From Chloroflexota bacterium (GTDB lineage: Bacteria; Chloroflexota; Dehalococcoidia; SAR202; UBA6927), in the NCBI GenBank assembly GCA_002717725.1, contig PBBT01000001.1:1-21950 (forward strand): 21,950 nucleotides of DNA, given 5' to 3'. A program made the translations under genes and the position numbers. Shown here in pieces: positions 1 to 6,732 of the stretch (the stretch's first letter is position 1; each line of letters opens with the position of its first letter). The notes under the pieces were generated by a model. It worked only from the letters and a program-made list of their open reading frames with translations. It was not told where the DNA came from and made no database searches.

Positions 1-221
1 ACCGCTAACTGCAATCTCCGAATCTTAAATGCGAATAAATATGTAGCAGGGTGATTCTCACGTATTCGCTTTAGATAACGCTTTAAAGTTCCAATATGAA
101 TACCCGCTATCTCAGAAGCTTCTTTATAAGTGGGCGCTTCTTCTTGTCCTGTTAGAGCAAGCAATGCTCGTTGCTGACCTTCTGGTAATTCAACTACATC
201 TTCTGCTGATAAATGAATCAT
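1..221 (-). CDS. Sigma-70 region-4-like helix-turn-helix protein, partial (C-terminus beyond window)
   Basis: The reverse strand reads open from an ATG at 221 to the left edge, giving 73 codons; the rest lies outside the window. The start is supported by AGGAG six to seven bases upstream. Residues about 12-55 resemble sigma-70 region 4 or a LuxR-type helix-turn-helix: a 'LPEGQQRALLAL' helix, then 'TYKEASEIAGIHIGTLKRYL', where sigma-like proteins have 'SYKEIAEILGISVGTVKSRL'. This suggests a DNA-binding regulator or the tail region of an ECF-type factor, although there is no room upstream for sigma region 2, so it is probably a stand-alone HTH protein. The target is unknown. It is followed by 279 bases without a convincing gene. 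Confidence 0.7.
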   Translation of the reverse strand, partial: MIHLSAEDVVELPEGQQRALLALTGQEEAPTYKEASEIAGIHIGTLKRYLKRIRENHPATYLFAFKIRRLQLA

Positions 222-500
222 ATTTCACTCCTAATCGTGGCATCCAATAAACGCTCTTTAGAGCATATGGTCGTATAGTGCGACATATAACACCCTCAAC
301 ACCTCATGTTTTGCACTACCCATCAGCTCCAATTTTGCAGCATTCTACCACAGCACTCGACCCGTGTGTACAGGAAAGGAGTATTCAGCGTTAGCGTAAG
401 CATCAGAGCGGACACTTAGGCTCATAATGCTATGACATCCAGTAACTAATACTATTCGACCTATCGGATGTCCTGTCTATTTCTTAGTCCCACATACAAA

Positions 501-728
501 TCAGCATTCTGTAGCCCCAATAACCGAGAAAAACATAACGACAAGCAGAATAAAAAGCAGCCCAGCACTCCCCGCTAAAACTATAAACACCTTAATTAAG
601 ACTTGCCCTGCAGTTGCGATAGGAGACTTCTTCTTCTCTGGTAATTGTAATGAAGCCCCGCAGTCAGTACAAAACTCCAACTTCACATCATCGGGAAGCT
701 CAATGCCACATGATGGACAAAATTTCAT
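501..728 (-). CDS. Small zinc-ribbon membrane protein (75 aa)
   Basis: The N-terminus carries a zinc ribbon with Cys4, Cys7, Cys20 and Cys23 (CPSCG and CTDCG knuckles), of the kind annotated as zinc-ribbon domain. A KKK-containing linker and one long hydrophobic segment (about residues 42-70) follow. It is therefore predicted to be a single-pass membrane protein with a cytoplasmic ribbon; its function is unknown. AAAGGAG precedes the ATG by about five bases. It is the last of four similar genes, but unlike the two before it, it has its own leader, which is almost a copy of the leader of the first gene (2353). Its ribbon-coding DNA (661-720) nearly matches that of the 235-aa gene (1865-1918), with a 6-bp insertion adding two residues before Cys20. 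Confidence 0.75.
   Translation of the reverse strand: MKFCPSCGIELPDDVKLEFCTDCGASLQLPEKKKSPIATAGQVLIKVFIVLAGSAGLLFILLVVMFFSVIGATEC
661..720 (-). repeat. Zinc-ribbon coding segment, copy 1
   Basis: This segment inside the 75-aa gene matches 1865-1918 inside the 235-aa gene. The first 19 bases are identical, six bases are inserted here, and the next 35 bases differ at only two positions. Outside it the two proteins share nothing obvious. It encodes the CPSCG...CTDC ribbon. Confidence 0.8.
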
Positions 729-821
729 GCCTACTCCTTTATTTGCCTAATAACTTATCCAGTAGCTAGTGATAATAAAGTTGTTGCGGATTATACACGT
801 CCTTTTATAAAAATTAAATTG
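726..821 (-). repeat. Duplicated promoter/leader, copy 1 (96 bp)
   Basis: This 96-bp segment from the start codon of the 75-aa gene outward matches 2351-2446 upstream of the 113-aa gene with eight mismatches and no gaps (counted by eye). The 50 bases 734-783 are identical to 2359-2408. It contains the Shine-Dalgarno site, the untranslated leader and a TATAAT box. On the minus strand the leader can form an imperfect hairpin in which AACT and TATC pair with GATA and AGTT around the loop ACTAGCTACTG. Confidence 0.85.
790..795 (-). promoter_or_regulatory. Candidate -10 box (TATAAT) for the 75-aa zinc-ribbon gene
   Basis: The minus strand reads TATAAT about 61 bases before the start codon at 728, leaving a leader of about 55 bases. 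The same box sits at the same distance in the second copy of the leader (2415-2420). No good -35 hexamer is visible at the usual spacing. Conservation between copies is the main support. Confidence 0.5.
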
Positions 822-829
822 TCGGACCA

Positions 830-1279
830 TTATCCCTCATATAGAGATGCTAAGATAAATATCGCTGGAATCCATATCCAAGCCGGACTCGACGAAAGTA
901 TTATAAGAAACCCTTTAAGTGGTTGTGGAAGTCCGGTTCTAGACAATCTCACACAGCCAAGTACACATGTTGTTATCAAAAGTATCCATAACAACAAGGC
1001 AGGGAACATAAGTGCAAAGCCAGATACATACTCATCACCAAAAGAGTCAATGAAGTACCATATCCAACCTACCCATCCAATTGTCATCAACCCAAAAACA
1101 ATAAGTAGGATATTTAAGACTTTATTTGACTTCTTCTTTGGTGATTTAGTTCCGCAGTCAGTACAAAACTTCGCTAGACCAGAATTTTCAGTTTCACATT
1201 CTGAACAATTCCAAGTTTCAGTAGCAATCTTCTTGGCTAACTCGCCCCGAATCTCCGGTTCGTTCGAACTATCGCTCAT
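830..1279 (-). CDS. Zinc-ribbon multi-pass membrane protein (149 aa)
   Basis: After an acidic start (MSDSSNEPE) shared with the 113-aa gene at both protein and DNA level comes a zinc ribbon with Cys25, Cys28, Cys39 and Cys42 (CSEC and CTDCG). A lysine-rich linker and three hydrophobic segments (about 54-76, 86-110, 122-146) follow. It is predicted to be an inner-membrane protein with a cytoplasmic ribbon; no function is recognised. It starts two bases after the TAG of the preceding gene. The last codons of that gene (AAG GAG TAG) form its ribosome binding site, so the two should be translationally coupled. An overlapping plus-strand reading frame covers the same region but has no ribosome binding site and is taken as a shadow. 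Confidence 0.75.
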   Translation of the reverse strand: MSDSSNEPEIRGELAKKIATETWNCSECETENSGLAKFCTDCGTKSPKKKSNKVLNILLIVFGLMTIGWVGWIWYFIDSFGDEYVSGFALMFPALLLWILLITTCVLGCVRLSRTGLPQPLKGFLIILSSSPAWIWIPAIFILASLYEG

Positions 1280-1281
1280 GC

Positions 1282-1989
1282 CTACTCCTTATTCGGTATG
1301 GGAGTTGGAGTTAGTGCTATTCTAGTAGCCCATTCCGACCTCGCATCATCCCAAGCTTTTACCCTGTCTTCATGTGTAGGTAATTTATCAATCGCTGTAG
1401 CAGTTATTTGAGCCGAATAGTGAGTTTCAGCTATTCCCCAAACTCCTGGAGGCTTAGCAACTGCTGTCGCAGTCAGCTCAACCGAAAGTTCTGGAGAACA
1501 TGGTGGTGTCCAAACTTCTATGCATGTACCTTCTGCTTCAGTTCCAAATTGTATAAAACCTAAACCGCCTACTAAAGAAATGAGATATATACCTAGCAAT
1601 AATTTTGAACCATAGAGCAGTTTCTTTTTATGGATTGCCACTTTTTCTAATAACTTACGTAAGGGTATTAGACATGGATACATCAACCCATGAGCTATAG
1701 CATAAACAAGCATTACCCAGAATAGCTCGTCTTCCCTTGCAAGACGGTAATCATTGAAAAAAATTCTATAAGAGCCCCACATTAAAAATACTGCAGGTAT
1801 CAAGCAAAGTAATGCAAGAAATATTCTTGTAGACCAATCTGGAGTTTCCTCTAGCGGTAACCTACAGTCAGTACAAAACTCCACATCATCGGGAAACTCA
1901 GTGCCACATGATGGACAAGATTGACCCTTTTTAGGATCAGCCTTTTCCGACTCTTTACTTTTGTCCCGGTTAGATGGTGGCAAACTCAT
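1282..1989 (-). CDS. Zinc-ribbon multi-pass membrane protein with C-terminal soluble tail (235 aa)
   Basis: A charged N-terminus is followed by a zinc ribbon (Cys25, Cys28, Cys39, Cys42; CPSCG and CTDC), then three hydrophobic segments (about 54-78, 88-110, 128-148) and a soluble tail of about 85 residues. The tail contains two similar motifs (LTATAVAKPP and ITATAIDKLP) and two cysteines, Cys156 and Cys164, that could form a disulfide if the tail lies outside. Function is unknown. AAAGGAG precedes the ATG. The ribbon is nearly identical in DNA to that of the 75-aa gene although the membrane parts differ, which suggests segmental exchange. A decayed piece resembling its third membrane segment is present at about 2708-2770. 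Confidence 0.75.
   Translation of the reverse strand: MSLPPSNRDKSKESEKADPKKGQSCPSCGTEFPDDVEFCTDCRLPLEETPDWSTRIFLALLCLIPAVFLMWGSYRIFFNDYRLAREDELFWVMLVYAIAHGLMYPCLIPLRKLLEKVAIHKKKLLYGSKLLLGIYLISLVGGLGFIQFGTEAEGTCIEVWTPPCSPELSVELTATAVAKPPGVWGIAETHYSAQITATAIDKLPTHEDRVKAWDDARSEWATRIALTPTPIPNKE
1865..1918 (-). repeat. Zinc-ribbon coding segment, copy 2
   Basis: Partner of 661-720. Apart from a 6-bp deletion relative to copy 1 and two substitutions, the sequences are the same. It lies inside the 235-aa gene and encodes its CPSCG...CTDC ribbon. Confidence 0.8.
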
Positions 1990-2011
1990 ACTTACTCCTT
2001 TTGGCTATGAA

Positions 2012-2353
2012 CTAGCGACTAGTGCTACTCCATATCAGTAAAGCAATAGCACCAATTAGGCAAAGGAATACACCGGGTATTATTAAAAGAAAACCTATCC
2101 ACCCACCTTCAACTCCACCAGTCATCATAATGAAAGCACCAATCACTACCATAGCGATTCCGGGTATTATGCCAAAAAGTCCAACTGTTAGACTAACGCC
2201 TCTGGCTACTTTTGCAAAAGTCGATGGCTCAGCTGGCTCAGGAAATTCAGCAAAATTGACTCCACAGTTGGTACAAAACCATGAATCTGCTCGAATAGTA
2301 GAATTGCACTCTGTACACGTATCCATTTCTGGTTCGTTCGAACTATCGCTCAT
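2012..2353 (-). CDS. Zinc-ribbon membrane protein (113 aa), first gene of the cluster
   Basis: This gene has the same MSDSSNEPE start as the 149-aa protein, then a zinc ribbon with Cys13, Cys16, Cys27 and Cys30 (CTEC and CTNCG), a proline/glutamate linker and two glycine-rich hydrophobic segments (about 53-78 and 84-107). It is predicted to be a two-pass membrane protein with unknown role. It is first in the series of four and is preceded by the second copy of the 96-bp leader, with AAAGGAG at the usual distance. It ends 22 bases before the next gene, so 2353-830 probably forms one transcript. A plus-strand frame over the same bases is a shadow. Confidence 0.75.
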   Translation of the reverse strand: MSDSSNEPEMDTCTECNSTIRADSWFCTNCGVNFAEFPEPAEPSTFAKVARGVSLTVGLFGIIPGIAMVVIGAFIMMTGGVEGGWIGFLLIIPGVFLCLIGAIALLIWSSTSR

Positions 2354-2446
2354 ACTTGCTCCTTTATTTGCCTAATAACTTATCCAGTAGCTAGTGATAA
2401 TAAAGTTGCCGTGGATTATACACGCCCTTTTATAGAAATTAAATTG
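2351..2446 (-). repeat. Duplicated promoter/leader, copy 2 (96 bp)
   Basis: Partner of 726-821, with eight mismatches over 96 bases; 2359-2408 is identical to 734-783. It drives the 113-aa gene and probably the two genes after it. The untranslated core is better preserved than any coding part except the ribbon segments. Confidence 0.85.
2415..2420 (-). promoter_or_regulatory. Candidate -10 box (TATAAT) for the zinc-ribbon gene cluster
   Basis: The minus strand has TATAAT about 61 bases before the ATG at 2353, inside the repeated leader and conserved in copy 1 (790-795). No clear -35 element was seen. Confidence 0.5.
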
Positions 2447-2707
2447 GCACAGCTATCCACTACTAATAACCACAATCACTAAGACATACCCCCCGGCTAA
2501 CACTACGGACCAAGACTATGACAAACCCAACCACCAACAACTTTGACCACTTATCTGACCACCTATAATCGCAAATACTAAGAAACCCATAACAAAGGCT
2601 CAAATAGGGAAGTCGTCAATTTAAGGCGGTAAATAGGGAAGGAATTAGGCGATGGTGGTATCCCGTTGGCATCTATTGTCGGTGTCAAAAGTTAATGGAA
2701 CATTAAC

Positions 2708-2770
2708 CTTCCTAAGCTTGTAAGCGTAAACAACCTGCGAAAGAAATGAGCTATATATCCTAGCAATTTG
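2708..2770 (-). pseudogene. Decayed fragment of a zinc-ribbon membrane gene
   Basis: This stretch can be aligned by eye with about 1545-1600 of the 235-aa gene. Most clearly, aaagaaatgag.tatata.cctagcaat occurs in both, with small indels. On the minus strand it would encode something like K-L-L-G-Y-I where the intact gene has K-L-L-L-G-I-Y. No open frame continues on either side, so it appears to be the remnant of a further family member. The match is short, and chance cannot be fully excluded. Confidence 0.4.
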
Positions 2771-2797
2771 CATTTTCATTGCTTGCTATTTCACTAA

Positions 2798-3268
2798 CTA
2801 GCCTTTACTCAGCAGTTGTTTCGCGTACTTAATCTCCATTCTGTTAAGCTTACTGACTCTGCGTTTGAAGTCCGGATCACTTGAAAATTTAGCGTTTAGG
2901 AAAGCGTCCAGCACTTCTTTTGCCACTGACAACCCTATGATCCACGCACCCATACATATCAAGTTGACATCATCATGCTCAACGCCTTGGTGGGCACAGT
3001 AGGTGTCATGGGTTAAAGCTGCCCTGATTCCGGGGACTTTATTTCCTGCAATCGCAGCCCCTACTCCTGTTCCGCAAACAAGTATGCCCCGCTTTACCTT
3101 GTTGGAGAGTATTGCTGAAGTTACCTGCTCGGCGATATCCGGAAAATCTATCGGGTCTTCAGAATATGTACCGAAATCTATAACCTGGTGACCTTTCGAC
3201 TGCAGATATTCAATAATAGGGACTTTCATTGAGAACCCTGCATGGTCACTTCCTACAGCTAACCGCAT
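2798..3268 (-). CDS. rpiB: Ribose-5-phosphate isomerase B (RpiB/LacAB family)
   Basis: This enzyme interconverts ribose 5-phosphate and ribulose 5-phosphate in the non-oxidative pentose phosphate pathway, in the cytoplasm. At 156 aa it has the usual length. The family signature is complete: DHAG near the start (Asp8, His9); Cys65 in CGTGVG, equivalent to the catalytic Cys66 of the Escherichia coli enzyme; His98 in the EHDD.N segment, equivalent to His99; and the NKVPGIRAAL block that lines the phosphate site. GGAG lies about eight bases before the ATG. LacA/LacB-type isomerases share the fold, so a different aldose phosphate cannot be excluded, but the motifs fit RpiB. It stands alone, between the zinc-ribbon cluster and the oppositely oriented phosphodiesterase gene. 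Confidence 0.93.
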   Translation of the reverse strand: MRLAVGSDHAGFSMKVPIIEYLQSKGHQVIDFGTYSEDPIDFPDIAEQVTSAILSNKVKRGILVCGTGVGAAIAGNKVPGIRAALTHDTYCAHQGVEHDDVNLICMGAWIIGLSVAKEVLDAFLNAKFSSDPDFKRRVSKLNRMEIKYAKQLLSKG

Positions 3269-3461
3269 TTCATTTTCTCCTGCATATAAATTGGTGAAAA
3301 GATAATTTGATTACTTGATATTATCACTAAAGACAACAACTATGAAGGAATCCCAACCACCAACAGATTTGACTCCTATCTTAACCCGACAACCGTTAAC
3401 AAATCAGATTATACCGGCGAACTTTCCATTTTCTCTGATTAATGGTCGATGAATTACGGGA

Positions 3462-3467
3462 TATAAT
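3462..3467 (+). promoter_or_regulatory. Candidate -10 box (TATAAT) with adjacent inverted repeat, upstream of the phosphodiesterase gene
   Basis: TATAAT lies 70 bases before the ATG at 3537; the best -35 at 17-bp spacing (TTAATG) is weak. Right after it, 3473-3483 is the perfect inverted repeat CTAGT-C-ACTAG, close to where transcription would start, so it could be an operator. Confidence 0.42.
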
Positions 3468-3536
3468 AGATGCTAGTCACTAGTTATTCGAAATTGATTT
3501 GCAGAAACATCCTACATCTTTAGAGAGGTTCCAATT

Positions 3537-4976
3537 ATGGAAGTATTAGTAGTAGCCTTTGATGGATTACAACCAAACCAAATAAATGAAGATTTAATGC
3601 CAAATTTATATGGGTATTTAAATGAGGGCGTTACCTTTACAAATCATCATGCAGTATATCCCTCTGTAACAAGAATTAATGCAACATCAATGTTTACAGG
3701 GAGATATCCAGGTTCTCATGGTATTGCAGCGAACACTGTTGTGATGAGAGACTTCGATCCAAATTTAATTTTTTCAGTAATGCAACCTATGCTTGAAAGT
3801 GTGCGCGCAAAATTAGGGGAAGTTTTGTATGTTGAAAACCTTGGAGATATCCTAAACAATTTTGGAGAAAAATTCGTTGCTGTTGGAGCAGGGACTACTG
3901 GCAATTCATTCTTGCAAAACCCTAATGCTCATACCAATGGTGGAGCAGTTGTTAATCCAGAATTCACATTCCCAGATTCTTTGGCGAAAACATTAAAGTC
4001 GATAGTAGGAGAGTGGCCATTAAATACTATACCAAATGAAAAAAGGTTAACTCATTGTGTTGATATAATGACCAAATATTTTATACCTGAAATAAATCCA
4101 GCAGTGGGCCTTATTTGGTTTTCAGAACCTGATAAATCACACCATGCGAATGGCGTAGGGTATGAACTTGGAACTCAAGCAATAAAGTATGCAGACAGAT
4201 GTTTCGGGGACCTGATTACTAAAATACGTAAAATTGACAATTCAAAAGATGCGAACGTGATAATCATTTCGGATCATGGATATTCCACTATTAAAGGCGT
4301 GATTGATGTTAGGAAAGAATTAATTAAAATTGGTTTATTAGAAAATGAACAGGATGACAAAATTCTTGTAGTGCCAAATGGAGGCAGCGTCCTGTTTTAT
4401 GTAGAAAATTCAGATAATAGGCTTGCTACAAAATTAGCTAGAGCGTTAATGCAATTTGAATGGTGTGGTCCAATGTTCTTTTCTTTGAAAACGGGTCATA
4501 TAGAAGGTTTGCTACCTGCTGATTTGGTCGGCATTGAAGGGTTTCGTTGCCCTGATGTGACAATGTCGTTTCAATGGGATTCAGAAAAAAATGTGGCTGG
4601 TTATAAAGGGATGATTTATAGTTCCGGAGGAGATACAAATTTAGGTACACATGGTTCAATTAGCAAACATGAAATGAATAATGTGTTTGGTGCATTTGGT
4701 CCAAGTTTCAAAAAGGGACTAATATCTTCTGTTCCAACAGGCAATGTAGATTTGACTCCTACAATAATGTGTCTATTGGGATTAAAAACAGACCTATCAT
4801 TTGATGGAAGGCCAATCAGGGAAGCATTTTCAGATGGTCTTAATCATGAGGATATCAAAGTGGATATTGAAGAATTTCATAGCGAATATAGTAATAAAGA
4901 ATATTCTTATAGGCAGAAACTTGTAACTTCTTCAATTGGTAATACTCATTACATTGATTATGCCAAACGATATTAG
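3537..4976 (+). CDS. Nucleotide pyrophosphatase/phosphodiesterase-like alkaline phosphatase superfamily enzyme
   Basis: A 479-aa type I phosphodiesterase (NPP) family protein, expected to cleave phosphodiester or phosphoanhydride bonds with two metal ions. All ligand positions known from bacterial NPP can be read with matching spacing. These are Asp9 (AFDG), the nucleophile Thr45 in YPSVTRINATS exactly 36 residues later, Asp199 and His203 four apart in EPDKSHH, Asp246-His247 in ISDHGYS, and His372 in GTHGS. GRYPGSHG (55-62) is the typical family block. There is no signal peptide, so it is probably cytoplasmic, which is less common for these enzymes. GAGAGG lies about eight bases before the ATG. 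It is monocistronic and faces the MaoC pair. The substrate is unknown; nucleotides, phosphonoacetate-like compounds and phospholipid head groups are all possible. Confidence 0.85.
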   Translation: MEVLVVAFDGLQPNQINEDLMPNLYGYLNEGVTFTNHHAVYPSVTRINATSMFTGRYPGSHGIAANTVVMRDFDPNLIFSVMQPMLESVRAKLGEVLYVENLGDILNNFGEKFVAVGAGTTGNSFLQNPNAHTNGGAVVNPEFTFPDSLAKTLKSIVGEWPLNTIPNEKRLTHCVDIMTKYFIPEINPAVGLIWFSEPDKSHHANGVGYELGTQAIKYADRCFGDLITKIRKIDNSKDANVIIISDHGYSTIKGVIDVRKELIKIGLLENEQDDKILVVPNGGSVLFYVENSDNRLATKLARALMQFEWCGPMFFSLKTGHIEGLLPADLVGIEGFRCPDVTMSFQWDSEKNVAGYKGMIYSSGGDTNLGTHGSISKHEMNNVFGAFGPSFKKGLISSVPTGNVDLTPTIMCLLGLKTDLSFDGRPIREAFSDGLNHEDIKVDIEEFHSEYSNKEYSYRQKLVTSSIGNTHYIDYAKRY

Positions 4977-5153
4977 CTAATGTTGGATTAATTTTCTTTT
5001 TTTTAGTTAGTGTATAGAGGTTTTTTGTGTGCTGCTATTTGATTTATTGGATTTCCTAATTAATTGCTACAATCAGATTTCGACATTGCCAACAACTGAC
5101 ACAAGAAGTAGTAAAATTAATATCATTACTGATGAAAGAGTCATATAAGCATT

Positions 5154-5579
5154 TTATGGAAATTCAATAGTAGCTTTACCGATTACCAAAGGAGATAAAG
5201 TCAAATCTTTCAAGAAGACATCACATTCGATTATTTCTTTATCCATAAAAATATATTTATCAACAATAATTGCACTGGCGAGGATACTTGTTTCTTGTTT
5301 TACAGATCGCCTGAAAATAATATCTAATTTTTTAATTTTTGTTTCTGGCATAGTGTCATTCAAATGTCTAGAAATATAAGCAATGCTCATAGCACCAGGA
5401 ACGAGTGATCCGGGAAGTCCATGTTGCCTCGCAAATTTTTTAGATGTTAATTTGTTTGGCATTCCACTATCCCCTTGGAAGTTTTGGAAAGCATTAACTT
5501 GTGAACTCGAAAAGATTTTCTCTGAAATTATCGTTTGATGGCCGATGTTTATATTTTGAAATTTAAAGTTATTTTCCAT
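5154..5579 (-). CDS. MaoC-like hot-dog protein, second subunit (141 aa)
   Basis: The reading frame is open further upstream, but the ATG at 5579 is preferred: GGA lies seven bases before it, the protein then begins like a hot-dog domain, and the overlap with the preceding gene is only 11 bases. The segment HGLPGSLVPGAMSIAYISRHL (about 53-72) corresponds to the conserved G..G.IVHG/PGM helix of MaoC/FAS1-type dehydratases. The usual catalytic motif (D.xP.H.D) reads GDSGMPNKLT here: the Asp (37) is kept, but Lys or Asn occupies the place of the catalytic His. With its neighbour it would form a two-chain double hot-dog, as in acyl-CoA or acyl-ACP hydratases, but hydration activity is doubtful. 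It may instead bind or hydrolyse an acyl thioester. Confidence 0.68.
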   Translation of the reverse strand: MENNFKFQNINIGHQTIISEKIFSSSQVNAFQNFQGDSGMPNKLTSKKFARQHGLPGSLVPGAMSIAYISRHLNDTMPETKIKKLDIIFRRSVKQETSILASAIIVDKYIFMDKEIIECDVFLKDLTLSPLVIGKATIEFP

Positions 5580-6000
5580 AATTTTTCCAAATAAAAGTAT
5601 CCTGTTTCTTTGAAACCAATGACCCATTTTGGTTAAAATAATTGGATTCGAAAACTGCAAAAATCATGTGTCCAGAGCGTCCTGTTTTTTCATAAATTTC
5701 AATTCCTCTGGATTTAATTGTAATTTCGTCTCCAGCTAGGATATGAGTCTTACATTCTATTGATTGTCCGCCAAGTAATCTGTTGTAATTTTCTTTTAGA
5801 ATTTGAGGGGTAAAGTGTTTTATTGGGAGAGTATTGATAAAGGTCGTAGGAGCAACAATGGAATTGGTTTCAGGAATTGAAATTATTGCTTCCCCAGAAA
5901 GATTACAGAAAGTGTTAATTTGCTCTCTGGTGACTTTGAAGGATCCAACATTTTTTTCTGACAGGAATTCATCGATGTCTAATTGTTCTGCAAATTTCAT
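5569..6000 (-). CDS. MaoC-like hot-dog protein, N-terminal-type subunit (143 aa)
   Basis: This protein matches the MaoC_dehydrat_N type. Residues 75-140 (LLGGQSIEC..., LAGDEITIK, EIYEKTGRSG, ...FNQNGSLV) follow the consensus found in the N-terminal half of FAS1/HTD2-like 3-hydroxyacyl dehydratases. The first 35 residues (GSFKVTREQINTFCNLSG) match the start of the same fold. In related double hot-dog enzymes this half is structural and the catalytic residues sit in the other half, here the next gene, whose start overlaps this stop by 11 bases (ATGGAAAATAA). GGGGA lies four bases before the ATG. The two genes stand alone on the minus strand, divergent from the PHP gene. The role is probably in modification of an acyl-CoA. 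Confidence 0.75.
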   Translation of the reverse strand: MKFAEQLDIDEFLSEKNVGSFKVTREQINTFCNLSGEAIISIPETNSIVAPTTFINTLPIKHFTPQILKENYNRLLGGQSIECKTHILAGDEITIKSRGIEIYEKTGRSGHMIFAVFESNYFNQNGSLVSKKQDTFIWKNYGK

Positions 6001-6046
6001 TTTTTCCCCATGTGGTTCAGATTTAAAATTAATTTTCAGTAATGAT

Positions 6047-6052
6047 ATTATA
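6047..6052 (-). promoter_or_regulatory. Candidate -10 box (TATAAT) for the MaoC pair
   Basis: A perfect TATAAT on the minus strand lies 47 bases before the ATG at 6000 in the 81-base divergent gap. The -35 region is poor. The same AT-rich stretch must also serve the PHP gene on the other strand. Confidence 0.35.
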
Positions 6053-6081
6053 TTTTGAAAACATTGAGTAAATAATTGGTT

Positions 6082-6732
6082 ATGAATTTAGATTTACATA
6101 CTCATTCGGTTTCTTCGGATGATTCAAAGGCAACAGTTGAGCAATTTGCTAAGTGGACATTGTTCCTTCGGAGTGAAGGGTTCCCTCTGGATGGATTTGT
6201 ATTAACAGAACATCGAAAATTTGATTATAAAAATGATTATTCTGATATTTCTGAAAAATATGGTGTGATGATTTTGAAAGGATCAGAAGTTGAAACTGAT
6301 CATGGGCATTTTTTGGTTTTTGGGGTCACTGAAACATTGACTGATCGAATAAATTTTGCTCGAGTAGATATATCTGCTATAGAGTTAGTACTAACTGCTC
6401 AAATGTTTGGTGCTATTGCAATTCCTGCTCATCCTGGTCGGTTGGGAATTGGATTATGCGAATTTAATAATGAAGAATTGAATTCACAAATACGAGTGGT
6501 AGAAAATTTGAATGCTGGCAATTTGCATCAAGAACAAATAAGATCGGATAACTTCATTTCATCAAAATCTTTTGATTCTTTTATTGGAGGAAGTGATTCG
6601 CATGTAGTAAGTACTCTTGGGAAATGTCTTACACAATTTGAAGGATCTATTCAATCGGAGAATGATTTAGTGAGAGAATTATTATATGGGTCTTATCAAT
6701 CAATAAAGATTGAAGATTTATTGATTAACTAG
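6082..6732 (+). CDS. PHP-domain metal-dependent phosphoesterase (216 aa)
   Basis: The frame can be read from a TTG at 6076, but the ATG at 6082 places the protein start directly before the first PHP motif and is preferred; no strong ribosome binding site is seen for either. All four PHP metal-binding motifs are present: HTHSVSSDDS (His6, His8), TEH (Glu43, His44), Glu69 with His74/His76 in SEVETDHGH, His117 in PAHPG, and Asp172/His174 in GSDSH. Members include histidinol-phosphatase, YciV/TrpH-type nucleases and polymerase-associated domains; the short length fits a stand-alone hydrolase. The substrate is unknown. Its stop overlaps that of the convergent SDR gene by four bases (CTAG). Confidence 0.85.
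   Translation: MNLDLHTHSVSSDDSKATVEQFAKWTLFLRSEGFPLDGFVLTEHRKFDYKNDYSDISEKYGVMILKGSEVETDHGHFLVFGVTETLTDRINFARVDISAIELVLTAQMFGAIAIPAHPGRLGIGLCEFNNEELNSQIRVVENLNAGNLHQEQIRSDNFISSKSFDSFIGGSDSHVVSTLGKCLTQFEGSIQSENDLVRELLYGSYQSIKIEDLLIN

Larger units (their letters stand above)
2354..2797. other. 444-base intergenic stretch between the zinc-ribbon cluster and rpiB
   Basis: No convincing gene was found here. It holds the leader copy up to 2446; a short element (2515-2548: actatga, a small gap, then cccaaccaccaaca..tttgac) that recurs at 3339-3374 upstream of rpiB; and the decayed zinc-ribbon gene fragment at about 2708-2770. It also has a hairpin-capable sequence AGCAAT/ATTGCT (2762-2767 and 2778-2783) just downstream of rpiB. 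That hairpin lacks a following T-tract in the rpiB direction, so it is not a standard terminator. Confidence 0.6.

Noticed and set aside
434..472. Inverted repeat GACATCC…GGATGTC in the gap 222-500, considered as terminator or small RNA
   Set aside because: Seven-base stem with a 25-base loop and no T-tract; no further support. The rest of the gap shows no convincing gene or tRNA.
819..1325. Open plus-strand frame of 168 codons across the 149-aa zinc-ribbon gene
   Set aside because: No ribosome binding site and no recognisable domain; the minus-strand frame has a zinc ribbon, membrane helices and a coupled start.
2022..2375. Open plus-strand frame of 117 codons across the 113-aa gene
   Set aside because: It is the complement of a clear zinc-ribbon gene and lacks a start signal.
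4980..5010. T-rich stretch after the phosphodiesterase gene, considered as a rho-independent terminator
   Set aside because: The only stem before the T-run is four or five A/T pairs (CTAAT/ATTAA), too weak to call.
5580..5660. Upstream extension of the second MaoC-like gene to an ATG at 5660
   Set aside because: It would overlap the preceding gene by about 90 bases and add a stretch without hot-dog character; the ATG at 5579 has a Shine-Dalgarno site and the common short overlap.
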